A stretch of 12,839 bases of DNA from Conidiobolus incongruus B7586 (Eukaryota; Entomophthoromycota; Entomophthoromycetes; Entomophthorales; Conidiobolaceae), in assembly GCA_000697335.1 (NCBI GenBank), contig JNEM01015239.1, positions 1 to 12,839 on the forward strand, written 5' to 3'. The position numbers and the translations under genes were made by a program. Below, one piece after another: positions 1 through 10,112 of the stretch (its first letter is position 1; each line of letters opens with the position of its first letter). Below the pieces are notes generated by a model. That model worked only from the letters and a program-made list of their open reading frames with translations. It ran no database searches and was not told the origin of the DNA.

Positions 1-3000
1 ATTATAAATAATTAAATATTTGTTGATAACTGTTTTAATAAAATTTAGTGATATTATAATTTAATAAGATTTATTATATTATCTTATATAAAATTTTGAA
101 TACTATATTATTAAATACTATTGGATTTTCTTTATAATAGATGATATTATCTGATCTTAACATTATAAAATTTAAAATATGATAATTACTAAATAATACA
201 TATTAGAATGTATTATATAACTATAAGTATTGAAAAATTTTAATTTTTTAATCAATAATAAAAATTTGATTAAAAATTAAAATTAGTTTTTAGTTGAATA
301 TATGAAAATTATTGAGAAAATATTACGGAATCGTAAAGTTTAATCTATTATATTTTCAAAATAAATAAGTATATTTTTTTACAAAGGAGAGAGATTGTTA
401 ATATTAATTATTAATAGCTTTTGGAATGATTAAAAAATTATTTATTATATCCTCATTAAAAATGACTCTTAATTGTGAAATTAAAAATTTTATAATTTAA
501 ATTATTTATCCAATATTGCAATAATTTAGTTTTATTATTTCATTATTTTAGTTTGGTTTTTAATTGAATATATCAAAATACACTGATTAAATCAGATAAG
601 GCGTTTCATATGAAATTTACTTTTAAATATATATAGATTACAGAAAATGTAAAATATTTTTAACATGTATTTGTAAACATTTCTATTGAAACATAAATAA
701 TTAATTAAACTTGGCAAAGTTATCCCTCAATATATTATTACTGCCGTGTCAAATTATATATCAAATTTTGAATATCATTTTTATAATTATAAACCTAATG
801 AAAATTAATATATAATTTAAAAAATACTCTTGAATATTATCAAATATTATTTTTTTTCTAAATTAAATTTAATTTTATATATTCTCTGAATGATTATATA
901 ACAATATGTAAAATTTACAAATTTTAAATTATAACATCACCAAACACAGTATATTTTGATTTTGAAAATAAGATATAAACTATTATATACATTAAATAAA
1001 CAATTGAATTATTATTTTAATATACAGAACAATATTCTAATTCATATACTAAATATTCTGGTCGAATAAATTTTATCATATAATCTGAAATTTCAAACCA
1101 ATTTTGATAAATTATATTGTTATACTCAATCTTACAAGTTTTTTTTAACAAGGATATAGAACGAATACTAAATAAGGCTTTCACTTTAAGAAAGGTAATA
1201 AATAGTTGGCAGTTTTTAACCTCAAAATCATAATACACATTATATTATATATTTAGATATATTATTCCAATATACTCCCTACTTTATTGGTTAATTAATA
1301 ATTATTTGATAATTAAATTACTTTTTATTTTTGCATGAAAAATTCATCTATATTATACAATTGAAAGGTGTAATATGTAATGTATGAAAACATGAATATC
1401 GTATGTTATTAAAAATAAAATGATAAATAAAAGTAATTAAAAAAGTTAAATAATATAATTGGTATTGAAAATAAGGATATACAGTTATTTTTAATGCATT
1501 TTAAAAATTTATTGAATTATTTTAATGCATTAAATTATCATATTTTTATTAAATATCAAAAAAAATATTTTATTCATTTATTTCTTATTTTCAAAATTCT
1601 ATTTTTGTAATCAAAACAAATTTAGTAGATACTATAGCTTAAAATGTAGGTAATCTATTTATAATATGATACTTTATGACAACTCTTCAGTAATGATAAA
1701 TTTAAGGTGTATGGCACCACATTTCATTCAATGTATAGATGGAAGATATTATTTGGATAATGTATCGAAGTAAACAATAATTGGCACAAACAATAATTAA
1801 TATTAACCAATGATTCTCAAAACTAGTAGTACTGATGATTAAAAATTATGCCATAAAGCCCTAAAATATCCTCATCAAATATCTATTCATTACAATCATC
1901 GATATTACCTACTTTCATTCTATTATTAGTTCTAAACCTACGTTATATACTAATTATTAATTTTCGGACTTAAATTTTAGTCTCTTTATGTTGCAATATT
2001 TGCCAATGATGCCATTTTGTAATACAATTTTCGTTAGTTATTAACGGTGACTATTCATTTCATAGGTGGTTCAATTATTATTAATATAATGTAATATCGG
2101 AATAACTTAGATTTCCTTGTATCAACAAATAGCTCCAAAACTGTGGATAGATAATCGCTCCATTGCAAAAAGGGCCGTAAAATGTTTGTTATTATGATTC
2201 ACCTTTAGTTTTAGAGGGCTAACATGGACATTAGTGTATCATATGTTATGATGAACTAAAATCATTTCAAATAATTCAATTTTAATTTTTAAAATATATT
2301 AAAATATATTAATATTAATATTAAATTATACTTAATTAAAAATGAAAAACTATATATTAATTATTTAAATAATTTCTTTTAATATTATTAAATTTTATAA
2401 TTATTTTTTTTTTCGTTTTGAATTAATTTTAAAATGAAATTAAATTGAAAATTCATAAAATTTGCAAAATATTGAACAAATTTAAAATTAAAATCAAATT
2501 TAATATTACACAAAATTAATTAAGATTTAACATTGAGGTAAAATCTTACAAAGATTATTGAATATATACAATTTAATGTTTATAAGATATTAATTTATTA
2601 GGAAATTAAGGATATCATTATTTTATTATTTTGAAACGTATCTTTATATTAGTTTGATACTTGATTTATAAATTAACCAATCAATAATTAAAAATTACAT
2701 CATAAATTTTATGCATTCAATACTGATTAATATTTCAACCAATCTTTGTATCAGTATATACGATCCCTATTTTTTAAATTAGCATTAATTAAACTAAAAT
2801 TATAATGGATTTAATATTCCTTATTGGGGCATATTGATAAGGTAATTGGCGATTTTTAACTTATATTAAGCTATAATTCAGTATTTGTCACAAATCATAT
2901 CAATTTTAAATGCCATATTACCATAATTAATTACTGAATAAGAATTTAATTTTCGGATATTGGATATATTTAGAACCATATTAATGAAATTCATTGTTTA

Positions 3001-4660
3001 AATTTGAAATCATTCTTTTTTAAAATTAAGTATGTTCATGGCTGTAGTACATGCTTTAATTATTTTTTTAATATTATTTAATCGAAATTTGCCAAATTGA
3101 CGGTTAATGAATTATCGAGTTTCTTTGTATAATGTGGTTATGAATTTTGCATGATCACCATTTTAATCAAAGTTTCTATAGTATATTTCAATATTTAGAA
3201 ATTTCATTCATTAAAAATCCAATTAACAAAAATTTTTGCTTTAGTTACTATCGTACGAATGACTATGTACAATAAGAACCATTAATAATTTAACAATGCT
3301 TTAAACTTTTATAATTTGATGAAAATGTTAAAAATGAAACGTGGCTATATCCACTAATATATATTTGTCATCTCGGTTATTTATATAATAGTAAGTAAAG
3401 AATAAAAATATTTCTAAATATATTGTTTTTTATAATAATTTAAAATAAATAAAAATATATATCTCAAATATTTTTGAAAATATAGACTTTGAAAGCGTAA
3501 ATCAAAACTGAGTAGACTAAATTAAAAGATTTCGCAGCAATTAATAATAGTGTAACAAATAAAGGATATATGATCGATATTAAAACCTTTAATAGGAATA
3601 ATTTTATTAAACCGAAATGTAACACAATATTAAATAAAAACTATGAATAAATTTTTTAAATGTAATTTATGCCAAAATCCCTATTAATTTATTTTTTTAT
3701 ATTGCATGGAAAACAATTTATCCAAACTTTACAAAAATTAAATCTTAGTAAATAGTATGTATAACAATTTTAAATATTATATATATATATATATATATAA
3801 ATTATTAAAAATATAAATGCTTGATATTATATTCAATATTTATGATAATTTATTAACATACCAGTTTTTAATAATAAAATAATCAAACATACATAACTAT
3901 TTACATAATGATTAAAATCTTATGCATGAAATAAAGAAATTTTTTAGATGATCATATTAAAATCTAGAGTAAAATTTAACAATGACAATAACTATTTTCA
4001 AATTTAGTAAATTTTTACGCTATTTGTAATCACAAATAAAATATTCAATAGTAATTTATCATAGTTAAATTTAACCATAAAACGATAACAATCAACTTAT
4101 AACTTGAGAACTTTTAATTAATTACTTGATTGTTATGATTATTATTTTGTTATTAATAATTTAGTTTTTTTAGTTTATATATTATTTACAAATAGAATCA
4201 TATAGATTTAACGGAGTTGAAAATATAATATTTGTAGTCATAAATATTTATTAATAAAAATAGTTTTTTATAAACTAGTACTTTTGGTAAATTAAGTATT
4301 AAAAATTTTAAAATTTAATTATGTATGATTTTTTAAGAGAAAAAAAAGTGGTTTGAATTTAAATTAATATAATTTTTGCCTTTTTAATAAAATAATTTTA
4401 ATCACTTTTGAAAGCATGAATTTTATAATATTCTAAATATAATTATTTATATTTAAAAAAACACCACATTTATATTCCAAAATAATCAATTTCGGTAAAT
4501 TTCTCTAATACAATTTTTTAATGCAATTTAGATTTTCTGAATTAGAGAGTGATTGATGCAGTTTAATTGATTGTAAATTATATTGGTGCATTGGTTGGTA
4601 TTAAACACTGTTAAGATAGAATAAAGAAATATGCGACAGTATAATCATAGTTTTAAATTA
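1..4660. other. Gene-free AT-rich flank, left
   Basis: No protein gene, tRNA or rRNA is recognised in this stretch. Open frames are short and read as Ile/Asn/Lys/Tyr/Phe-rich products typical of translated AT-rich noncoding DNA. A slightly less AT-rich patch at about 1680-2260 holds more mixed sequence but no supported gene. In hand-counted samples (61-360 and 3001-3180), CA+TG exceed AC+GT (15 to 13 and 22 to 12), so this DNA does not have the CA/TG-depleted pattern of the right-hand tail. Confidence 0.7.
3778..3799. repeat. (TA)11 microsatellite
   Basis: An uninterrupted TA dinucleotide run of 22 bases in the left flank. Confidence 0.95.
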
Positions 4661-4673
4661 TAGGTAAGAAAGA

Positions 4674-4679
4674 TTTATT
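4674..4679 (-). terminator. Putative poly(A) signal AATAAA of the forkhead gene
   Basis: AATAAA is read on the minus strand about 176 bases after the stop codon, a normal distance for a fungal 3' end. It is followed by T-rich sequence. Such hexamers are frequent by chance in DNA this AT-rich, so position is the main support. Confidence 0.4.
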
Positions 4680-4854
4680 ATTAAATAAAAACACAAATTA
4701 ATGAAACTGAATGAATTGAAAAAATGATTGTAACTGTAGTATTTTTGTACAAGTGAGAGTGCATTAATCTGGATGATAGTTTATGCATAATGCATCATGG
4801 TTTAGGGGGTGGTTTTATGAATCAGAGTTTTTGCGGTGTAGTAGGAGAATGTGG
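4680..4854 (-). other. Likely 3' untranslated region of the forkhead gene
   Basis: After the TAA stop, the minus-strand sequence loses coding-like G+C content over about 100 bases and runs to a canonical poly(A) signal about 175 bases downstream. It includes two closely spaced ATGCAT palindromes (4783-4788 and 4790-4795) of unknown meaning. No conserved protein reading continues past the stop. Confidence 0.5.
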
Positions 4855-6102
4855 TTACATCGCGGCATGACTCAAACCTCCATAGTAATCAGGTGCCGAG
4901 TTGGTTGGATTGTAACTTGCTGGGTGTGTGTGGTGATGACCGCCCGTAGTTTGGCGATTGTCAGCCCCAGTCACGCCCACGTACCCGCCGGGGGTGGCTC
5001 CTTTGACCATGCCAAAGTTCACAGGACCTGGGCTCCCACTCATTGCTGTGGGTGGGGCTGCAGTTCCGTGTGGATGAGAGAAGTAGGATTGAGGGGGGAG
5101 GAATGGCTGTGGCAGCGAGCGAGTTAATCCAGATGCATCATAAGGCGATGTTGTCTGATGCACTTGACCTTGGCTTCCCCAACTTTGGGCTGAGTCATTC
5201 AAAATAGAGGGCAGTGAATTGGGCTGATGACTTGAGCTTGCAAATGGGAATCCACTTGAAGTTTCTCCATATCCCATTGGCATACCTGAATGGTGTGGTG
5301 TGCGAAGACCAGCATGGTGAGGAGGCTGGTGATGAGGGAACATCGAGTTACGACGCTGTACATCGTTCATGAAAGTTTGAGCACTTCCAAAGCCCATATA
5401 GTTGCCAGCCCCAATACCAAGTACTGAGTCACTACCTCTTCTAAGGCCACGGTTGCGACTCTTGAAATTGGCTTCTTCAGCCTTGACCAAGTCAACAGTC
5501 CAGTAGCTGCCTTTTCCAGGTTCGTTAACGGGACGAGCAACACGAACAAAAGCTTTGTTCAAGCTGAGATTGTGACGCACAGAATTTTTCCATCCACTAC
5601 CTGCAGTTTTTAAGTAAGAATAGTGATCCATCATCCATTGATAAATCTCATTTAAGCTCATTTGCTTGTTAGCGCTCTGCATGATAGCATAGGTAATGAG
5701 AGTTGCGTATGAATAAGGAGGTTTGCCGCTAGTATGAGTCTTGAGCTTCATATTGGGATGGTAAAAGAAAGTTTTGCGGTGGGGCACTGGTAGCGTGGGA
5801 TCTTCTAAGTAGTTCTCACTATCATTAATCTCGTAGATGGGATCGTTCGACCAGGGCAAGTTGTGGCTGTTAGTAGTTGAAGCAGTGAGCGCATTGGTAG
5901 TTGATGCTGAAGAGATCGTGCTGGTGGGAACAGTGGGAGTGTGTGTGGTAGATCCAGCATTGTGAGCTGTGCTGACATGATTCACAGTAGAAGTTTGACT
6001 ATGGTGATAGGCAGGAGAGGTGACCTGGTGGTGATAAGAAGGTAAGTTAGTCATGTCGGGAGAGGTGAAGCGGTTGGTTTGTTGATTATCAAAGTGATTC
6101 AT
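4855..6102 (-). CDS. Forkhead (winged-helix) transcription factor, 415 aa, single exon
   Basis: This gene encodes a nuclear, sequence-specific DNA-binding protein of the forkhead family. The forkhead domain covers about residues 126-213. It opens with [11 protein letters not shown] (126-136), has the helix 2 region [11 protein letters not shown] (151-161), recognition helix [16 protein letters not shown] (170-185, with the DNA-contacting N173, R176 and H177) and the wing-1 motif [11 protein letters not shown] (194-204). A basic segment, [11 protein letters not shown] (214-224), follows and is a likely wing 2/nuclear localisation signal. Residues 31-80 are very Ser/Thr-rich (24 of 50), 87-102 are acidic, and the C-terminal half is rich in His, Pro, Gly and Ser, as in disordered regulatory tails. 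Seven S/T-P sites are visible (S14, S29, T55, T268, S319, S357, T370). No FHA domain is seen, unlike Fkh1/2. The start is supported by an in-frame TAA at 6112-6114 just upstream and A at -3; the stop is TAA. The gene is far richer in G+C than its surroundings. The family call is firm; target genes and the orthologue are unknown. Confidence 0.96.
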   Translation of the reverse strand: MNHFDNQQTNRFTSPDMTNLPSYHHQVTSPAYHHSQTSTVNHVSTAHNAGSTTHTPTVPTSTISSASTTNALTASTTNSHNLPWSNDPIYEINDSENYLEDPTLPVPHRKTFFYHPNMKLKTHTSGKPPYSYATLITYAIMQSANKQMSLNEIYQWMMDHYSYLKTAGSGWKNSVRHNLSLNKAFVRVARPVNEPGKGSYWTVDLVKAEEANFKSRNRGLRRGSDSVLGIGAGNYMGFGSAQTFMNDVQRRNSMFPHHQPPHHAGLRTPHHSGMPMGYGETSSGFPFASSSHQPNSLPSILNDSAQSWGSQGQVHQTTSPYDASGLTRSLPQPFLPPQSYFSHPHGTAAPPTAMSGSPGPVNFGMVKGATPGGYVGVTGADNRQTTGGHHHTHPASYNPTNSAPDYYGGLSHAAM

Positions 6103-6387
6103 GTTGATAAATTATGATATTAAATTAATACAGGTATATACTAAATAGATAAATTAGATGCAAACAATATTATTTTGGGAAATGATATTGTTAGATTGTA
6201 TTTGGATTAAATAAGCGGACAAGATCGAGACTAATACTATATACACAAACTAAATATTAAGTTTCGAGGCTTAAATAACAGAGTAGCAATACAAGTGGTA
6301 AATATAAGAGTGAAAAGTTTGAATGGAGAAACGAGATAATTAACTAAATGATCAAGTCAGATGATTAAGAGAAAGGGATTTATTATT
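6103..6387 (-). other. Likely 5' leader of the forkhead gene, free of upstream ATGs
   Basis: Read on the minus strand, the 285 bases before the start codon contain no ATG, although about three would be expected from the local base composition. The strand is poor in G and holds pyrimidine-rich runs, as often seen in fungal leaders. The first ATG met further upstream (6388-6390) opens a 12-codon reading frame that closes with TGA at 6352-6354. It lies only 19 bases from the TATA box, so it is probably at or above the transcription start. The transcript therefore probably begins between about 6310 and 6385. This is an inference; no transcript data are available. Confidence 0.5.
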
Positions 6388-6408
6388 CATTGACCAAGAA
6401 TAAGGGTT

Positions 6409-6416
6409 TATTTATA
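6409..6416 (-). promoter_or_regulatory. Putative TATA box (TATAAATA) of the forkhead gene
   Basis: TATAAATA is read on the minus strand about 307 bases before the start codon. It sits at the upstream edge of the ATG-free leader and is followed by pyrimidine-rich sequence suited to fungal transcription starts. The DNA upstream of it is richer in G+C than the leader, so the box is less likely to be chance here than in the distant AT-rich flanks. Chance occurrence still cannot be excluded. Confidence 0.4.
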
Positions 6417-6760
6417 CTAACTAATAGAAATCTTCCATTCACCAAATCCCCCAAACCCTTCTGGTTGCCCATTTTAGCTTCCTTAACAAGTTCCAGGAGG
6501 TTGAATAGTTTCACTCCCCTTTTCACATAAAACTTCTAGACCCTCAATTCATTAGGACTCCCTGCTTAAGCCTGAAAATTGCACTTACCAAATTTACTTA
6601 TTACTGAAACCTTAACCCTGATTAGGAAACTGAATTGAAGTAATATGTGGATAGTTCAAGGTAATGAAAAGATGTGTAAAGGTTACTATCCAATCATTTC
6701 TATCTATATCTTCTGTTCTGTCATTTCGGACCGATGCATAACTAAAAATGATTGGTTTAA
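6417..6760 (-). promoter_or_regulatory. Upstream region of intermediate G+C, probable promoter
   Basis: The segment upstream of the TATA box, above all 6430-6600, is markedly less AT-rich than the DNA beyond 6770. It has a strand bias: C-rich on the plus strand and G-rich on the minus strand, including a TTTGGGGGATTTGG stretch when read on the minus strand. No forkhead-like or other protein reading is evident in it. Because the enrichment continues directly from the gene and stops near 6770, it most likely marks promoter DNA kept under selection. Confidence 0.4.
6690..6755. promoter_or_regulatory. 10-bp perfect inverted repeat with two divergent CCAAT boxes
   Basis: CCAATCATTT at 6690-6699 and its exact reverse complement AAATGATTGG at 6746-6755 are separated by 46 bases. 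Each arm begins with a CCAAT pentamer, the core site of the HAP/NF-Y complex, one on each strand. The pair lies about 590-650 bases upstream of the forkhead start codon, at the outer edge of the G+C-enriched upstream region. A role as an upstream regulatory element is inferred; nothing in the window shows binding. Confidence 0.3.
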
Positions 6761-7025
6761 TAGATCATGATGATTGTTACAAACTAAAATACAATTGTTT
6801 CAATCTATGACAGATTCATAGTGTAAGATAATATTGACCAACGTATTTTTGATATCATTATAGTTGTAGAATTGAATATTAATAGAATAATTATTTACGT
6901 AATAAATCAATAATTAATATAGTTATATTACAATATAATTAATGATCTAAAACATTATTTTAATTAATAGATCAATTAAAAATATTTAGCATATTTGATT
7001 AATCAAAAAATATAAATTGTGATAA

Positions 7026-7039
7026 ATATATATATATAT
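7026..7039. repeat. (AT)7 microsatellite
   Basis: A short uninterrupted AT dinucleotide run of 14 bases upstream of the forkhead promoter. Confidence 0.8.
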
Positions 7040-7552
7040 TGATTGTTGATAAAAACAACTTTATCATTAATTAAAAATGAAAATATATTATATTAAAAAA
7101 ATATCAAGTATATTAGAGTAAATATAATACCCAACTGTAACAATTTTCTCATAGCATTCGGCGATTTTTTTTACCAGATGCCAAGGAAATTTATGAAATT
7201 TAATTTAAAAAAATTAATATCCAGTATATTGAATAAAATCAAGTCAATTCATATAACCAAAAAATATCAATAATTATATTCAACATTAATCATTTGTCTA
7301 ATTTTCTAATAATAATATTTGTGATACTTATAAATCATTTTTCAACGTGTTTTAATTAAAATTGATTATATTATAATTTGACTGGATCTTGATACTTTAT
7401 GAAATTTATCATAACCATTATTATGAATAATTGAATATTAAGATTACCTTGTTCTTATTTTGTTAATGATTAATTCTTTTTCATACTTGCATTAATTAGT
7501 TATATCAATATAAAAAGATATATTGTTTTTTTGAAAAATATTTAAAATTTTT

Positions 7553-7556
<4 letters not shown>

Positions 7557-7587
<31 letters not shown>
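7557..7587. repeat. (TA)15 microsatellite
   Basis: An uninterrupted TA run of 31 bases, the longest simple repeat in the window. It is embedded in A/T homopolymer-rich DNA and is likely to vary in length between isolates. Confidence 0.95.
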
Positions 7588-7591
<4 letters not shown>

Positions 7592-7851
7592 TATAAAAAT
7601 TATTAAAAATTATAATTTTTTTTCAATAAAAAAGAAAATATTTTTTATTAATAAATTCGTGTTTTAAAATAATTTATTGATATACATTAATAATAATAAT
7701 AATTAAATATTAATTTTTATAATAATGTGAAAGTAATGGAATAGTAAGTTAAAAATTCTAAAAAAGTTAATCGAACCAGTTAACTAATAAAAGTATGCAT
7801 AGGATGATATAATGTATTCATATTGCAGTTCTTAATAGTTCAATTTAAATT

Positions 7852-7867
7852 TATATATATATATATA
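7852..7867. repeat. (TA)8 microsatellite
   Basis: An uninterrupted TA dinucleotide run of 16 bases about 270 bases beyond the longer TA tract. Confidence 0.85.
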
Positions 7868-8952
7868 AGACTAAAATCTTTTAAAATTTAAAAATGCAAT
7901 ATCCCCCTAAACAGAGTTTTAATAGAATTAAAATTTTATAATAAATCAAAAATTTATCCAATTTACAAATGTTAAGTAATTAATTATTCGGCCATGGCAA
8001 AATATTCTTAAGCGCCAACTCATCTATCAAATTTGCATTAATAATTTTGGAAATTTAAATGGGAGAATTTTTTAAAGTGGTTTAGGGAGGAAAGGAGTTT
8101 AATTAATTAATTAATGGAAGACAATACCTGTTCTTAGTCTAATTTTTATAAAGAAATAATACTATATTGTATCAAGGTCACCTTTTGAAAATTTTAAACT
8201 AATACTAATTCACAGTTTTTGAAATATTCAATAAGTATTATATGATAATTATACTATTATGGATAAATTAATATGTAATAATTTTCCACAATACTTTTGT
8301 AATGAAATTTGAGGTATTTTTGATATACTCTTATTTAATTTTAATTTGATCAATTTTAAAAAGGAGAATATTTTTATAAATTTTGAATAGTATAATTGAC
8401 AGTAATACATTATCAAGCTTGGGTATATTATGGTACTCTGAAATAAAAGTTTGAGGATAACTTGATATCATTCCAAAATTTATTTTAAAGCTTTCAAGTT
8501 ACTAAAACCGAATATCCAAATTATATAATAAAAGCAACTCCAAATTCCAAGAAATAGGTGAATCCCTCAGTCTCACATGATGTCAATTCCGAAATCGGCA
8601 ATTTACCCTGCAATCAAACCAGTTTTTATGCATATTATAAATTATTTTGATGCATTGCATTAGATTGGATCAAATTACAATATTTAATGTTATCATCAGT
8701 ATTAAATAATTGCAAAGTTATTAGTTAAAGTGTTAGTGAATAATCTATAAAACAATTTGAAATAAATATATAACTGTATTGGTGAGCTATATTCTAATTC
8801 ATTTTAATACTAAATATATTCATTCATTAACAATAATCGGAATAAAAAACTACTTCAATTTATCATAAAATTTCTCCTTTTAATTAATTCTTGCAAAAAA
8901 ATAATATCAAAATCTCCTTAATAAACCGCAATATTCAATCTTATAATACATA

Positions 8953-8986
8953 TTTTTCCCCCCTCCTCTTCTTTTAATCCTCCCTT
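8953..8986. repeat. Pyrimidine-rich tract
   Basis: An almost pure C/T stretch on the plus strand (8953-8975, then 8978-8986, split by AA). It is unusual for its C content in this AT-rich flank. No gene lies beside it, so a promoter or splicing role cannot be claimed. Confidence 0.6.
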
Positions 8987-9169
8987 ATGAAATCTTGAAA
9001 ACATTAAAATATAAGACCCTGAATCCAATATAAAAAAACTGATAATTCTTTACCATAAAGAATTCTATTTATTTAAACCGAAATGGATCTATATTAGGAT
9101 TACCATATATTAAAAATCAAAAAATATAATGTTAAACTTATTTATTATAAACTGAATATTGAATCAATA

Positions 9170-9187
9170 ATTATTATTATTATTATT
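9170..9187. repeat. (ATT)6 microsatellite
   Basis: Six perfect ATT units in the right flank; noncoding context. Confidence 0.9.
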
Positions 9188-10046
9188 AAAAATTTTAGAC
9201 TTTGTAAAATAATATATCATCTTTGGATAATAATATAATTTCTAAATTTATATAAAATTTTTCAAGTTTTTTTATTGCAATTGAGAATGAGGTATTTAAA
9301 CTATAGTTTTTAGAGTTAAACTTAATAATTTATCTATCATCTCCTTGATAATATTAAATTTTTAATTTATTTTAAAATTTGATTGATGATCTTTAATATT
9401 ATCTTTATTAAATTTAATATCAATTTACGATTATTAATTATGAGAATATTTTGATAATTGTTATATTAAAAGAGATATTTTAAGATATAATGGATGTATA
9501 TTCGATTATTATTGATCCATAAATAAGCTATATATAACCCAACTTAATTTATTTCTCAAACATGACATAATATTTTCATTCATCAATTTATTAATAACTA
9601 ACAAGCCCACATTTTATGATATTGTTAAATAACCAGGAATGAAAATAGATCCCAAAAGATATCCATTCAATATATACAATCCAAGTATAAAAACAAATCT
9701 GGTTAACTTGATTTATATATAATTCTAGAATTTAAAATATTTGAATATTAAATAAATGATTTAACTTTAACATTTTTATTTATCTATACCAATTTATGGT
9801 AATACTAGGTTCGTTTAATTATTAGAGATCTCTAATTTTCAATAGATTTTAAAAATTATCAAAAACATTTATATATTCAAATAAATATTATGGTGAAAAC
9901 GAGTTTTTATAATACTGATTAATAGCATTACGTTAGGTATTGAAATATTTGTGAATTGATTTCATTTTAATAATTAATGTATTTATTAGTTATTAAATTG
10001 AAATTACTTGGACATAATGAACTATTTGATTAAAATTGCATGATTT

Positions 10047-10112
10047 CAAATGCTTGGTTTGCATAAAAATGGATCTGGAATACCTTTACCAAACTTAGAA
10101 CCAAATGCTTGG
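10047..10112. repeat. Pair of 11-bp direct repeats (CAAATGCTTGG)
   Basis: CAAATGCTTGG occurs at 10047-10057 and again at 10102-10112, starting 55 bases apart, inside a patch that is less AT-rich than its surroundings. The second copy is preceded by C, giving a CCAA-N4-TTGG dyad. No element that would explain the repeat is recognised. Confidence 0.7.

Noticed and set aside
1017-1238. 73-codon open frame on the minus strand
   Set aside because: The product is Tyr/Ile/Lys/Phe-rich with no recognisable domain, in DNA with no coding-like composition; probably chance.
4801-4809. TTTAGGG-like telomere words here and near 8081
   Set aside because: Single, non-tandem occurrences; no telomeric repeat array is present.
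4783-5127. 114-codon open frame on the plus strand
   Set aside because: It lies antisense to the forkhead C-terminal coding region and 3' end, its product matches no known pattern, and its G+C comes from the real gene.
5367-5549. 60-codon open frame on the minus strand inside the forkhead gene
   Set aside because: It is an alternative frame over the well-conserved forkhead domain.
6160-6166. Forkhead-type sites (RYMAAYA), here GCAAACA near the start codon, with GTAAACA at 673-679, 1770-1776 and 12446-12452 (reverse), as possible autoregulation
   Set aside because: About two to three GTAAACA matches are expected by chance in DNA of this length and composition, so no enrichment is shown.
6582-6589. 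GGTAAGTG on the minus strand, a good 5' splice site, suggesting an upstream noncoding exon with an intron ending near 6141
   Set aside because: It lies upstream of the TATA box and ATG-free leader, which explain the gene without an intron. No convincing branch point and acceptor pair was found, so it is not annotated.
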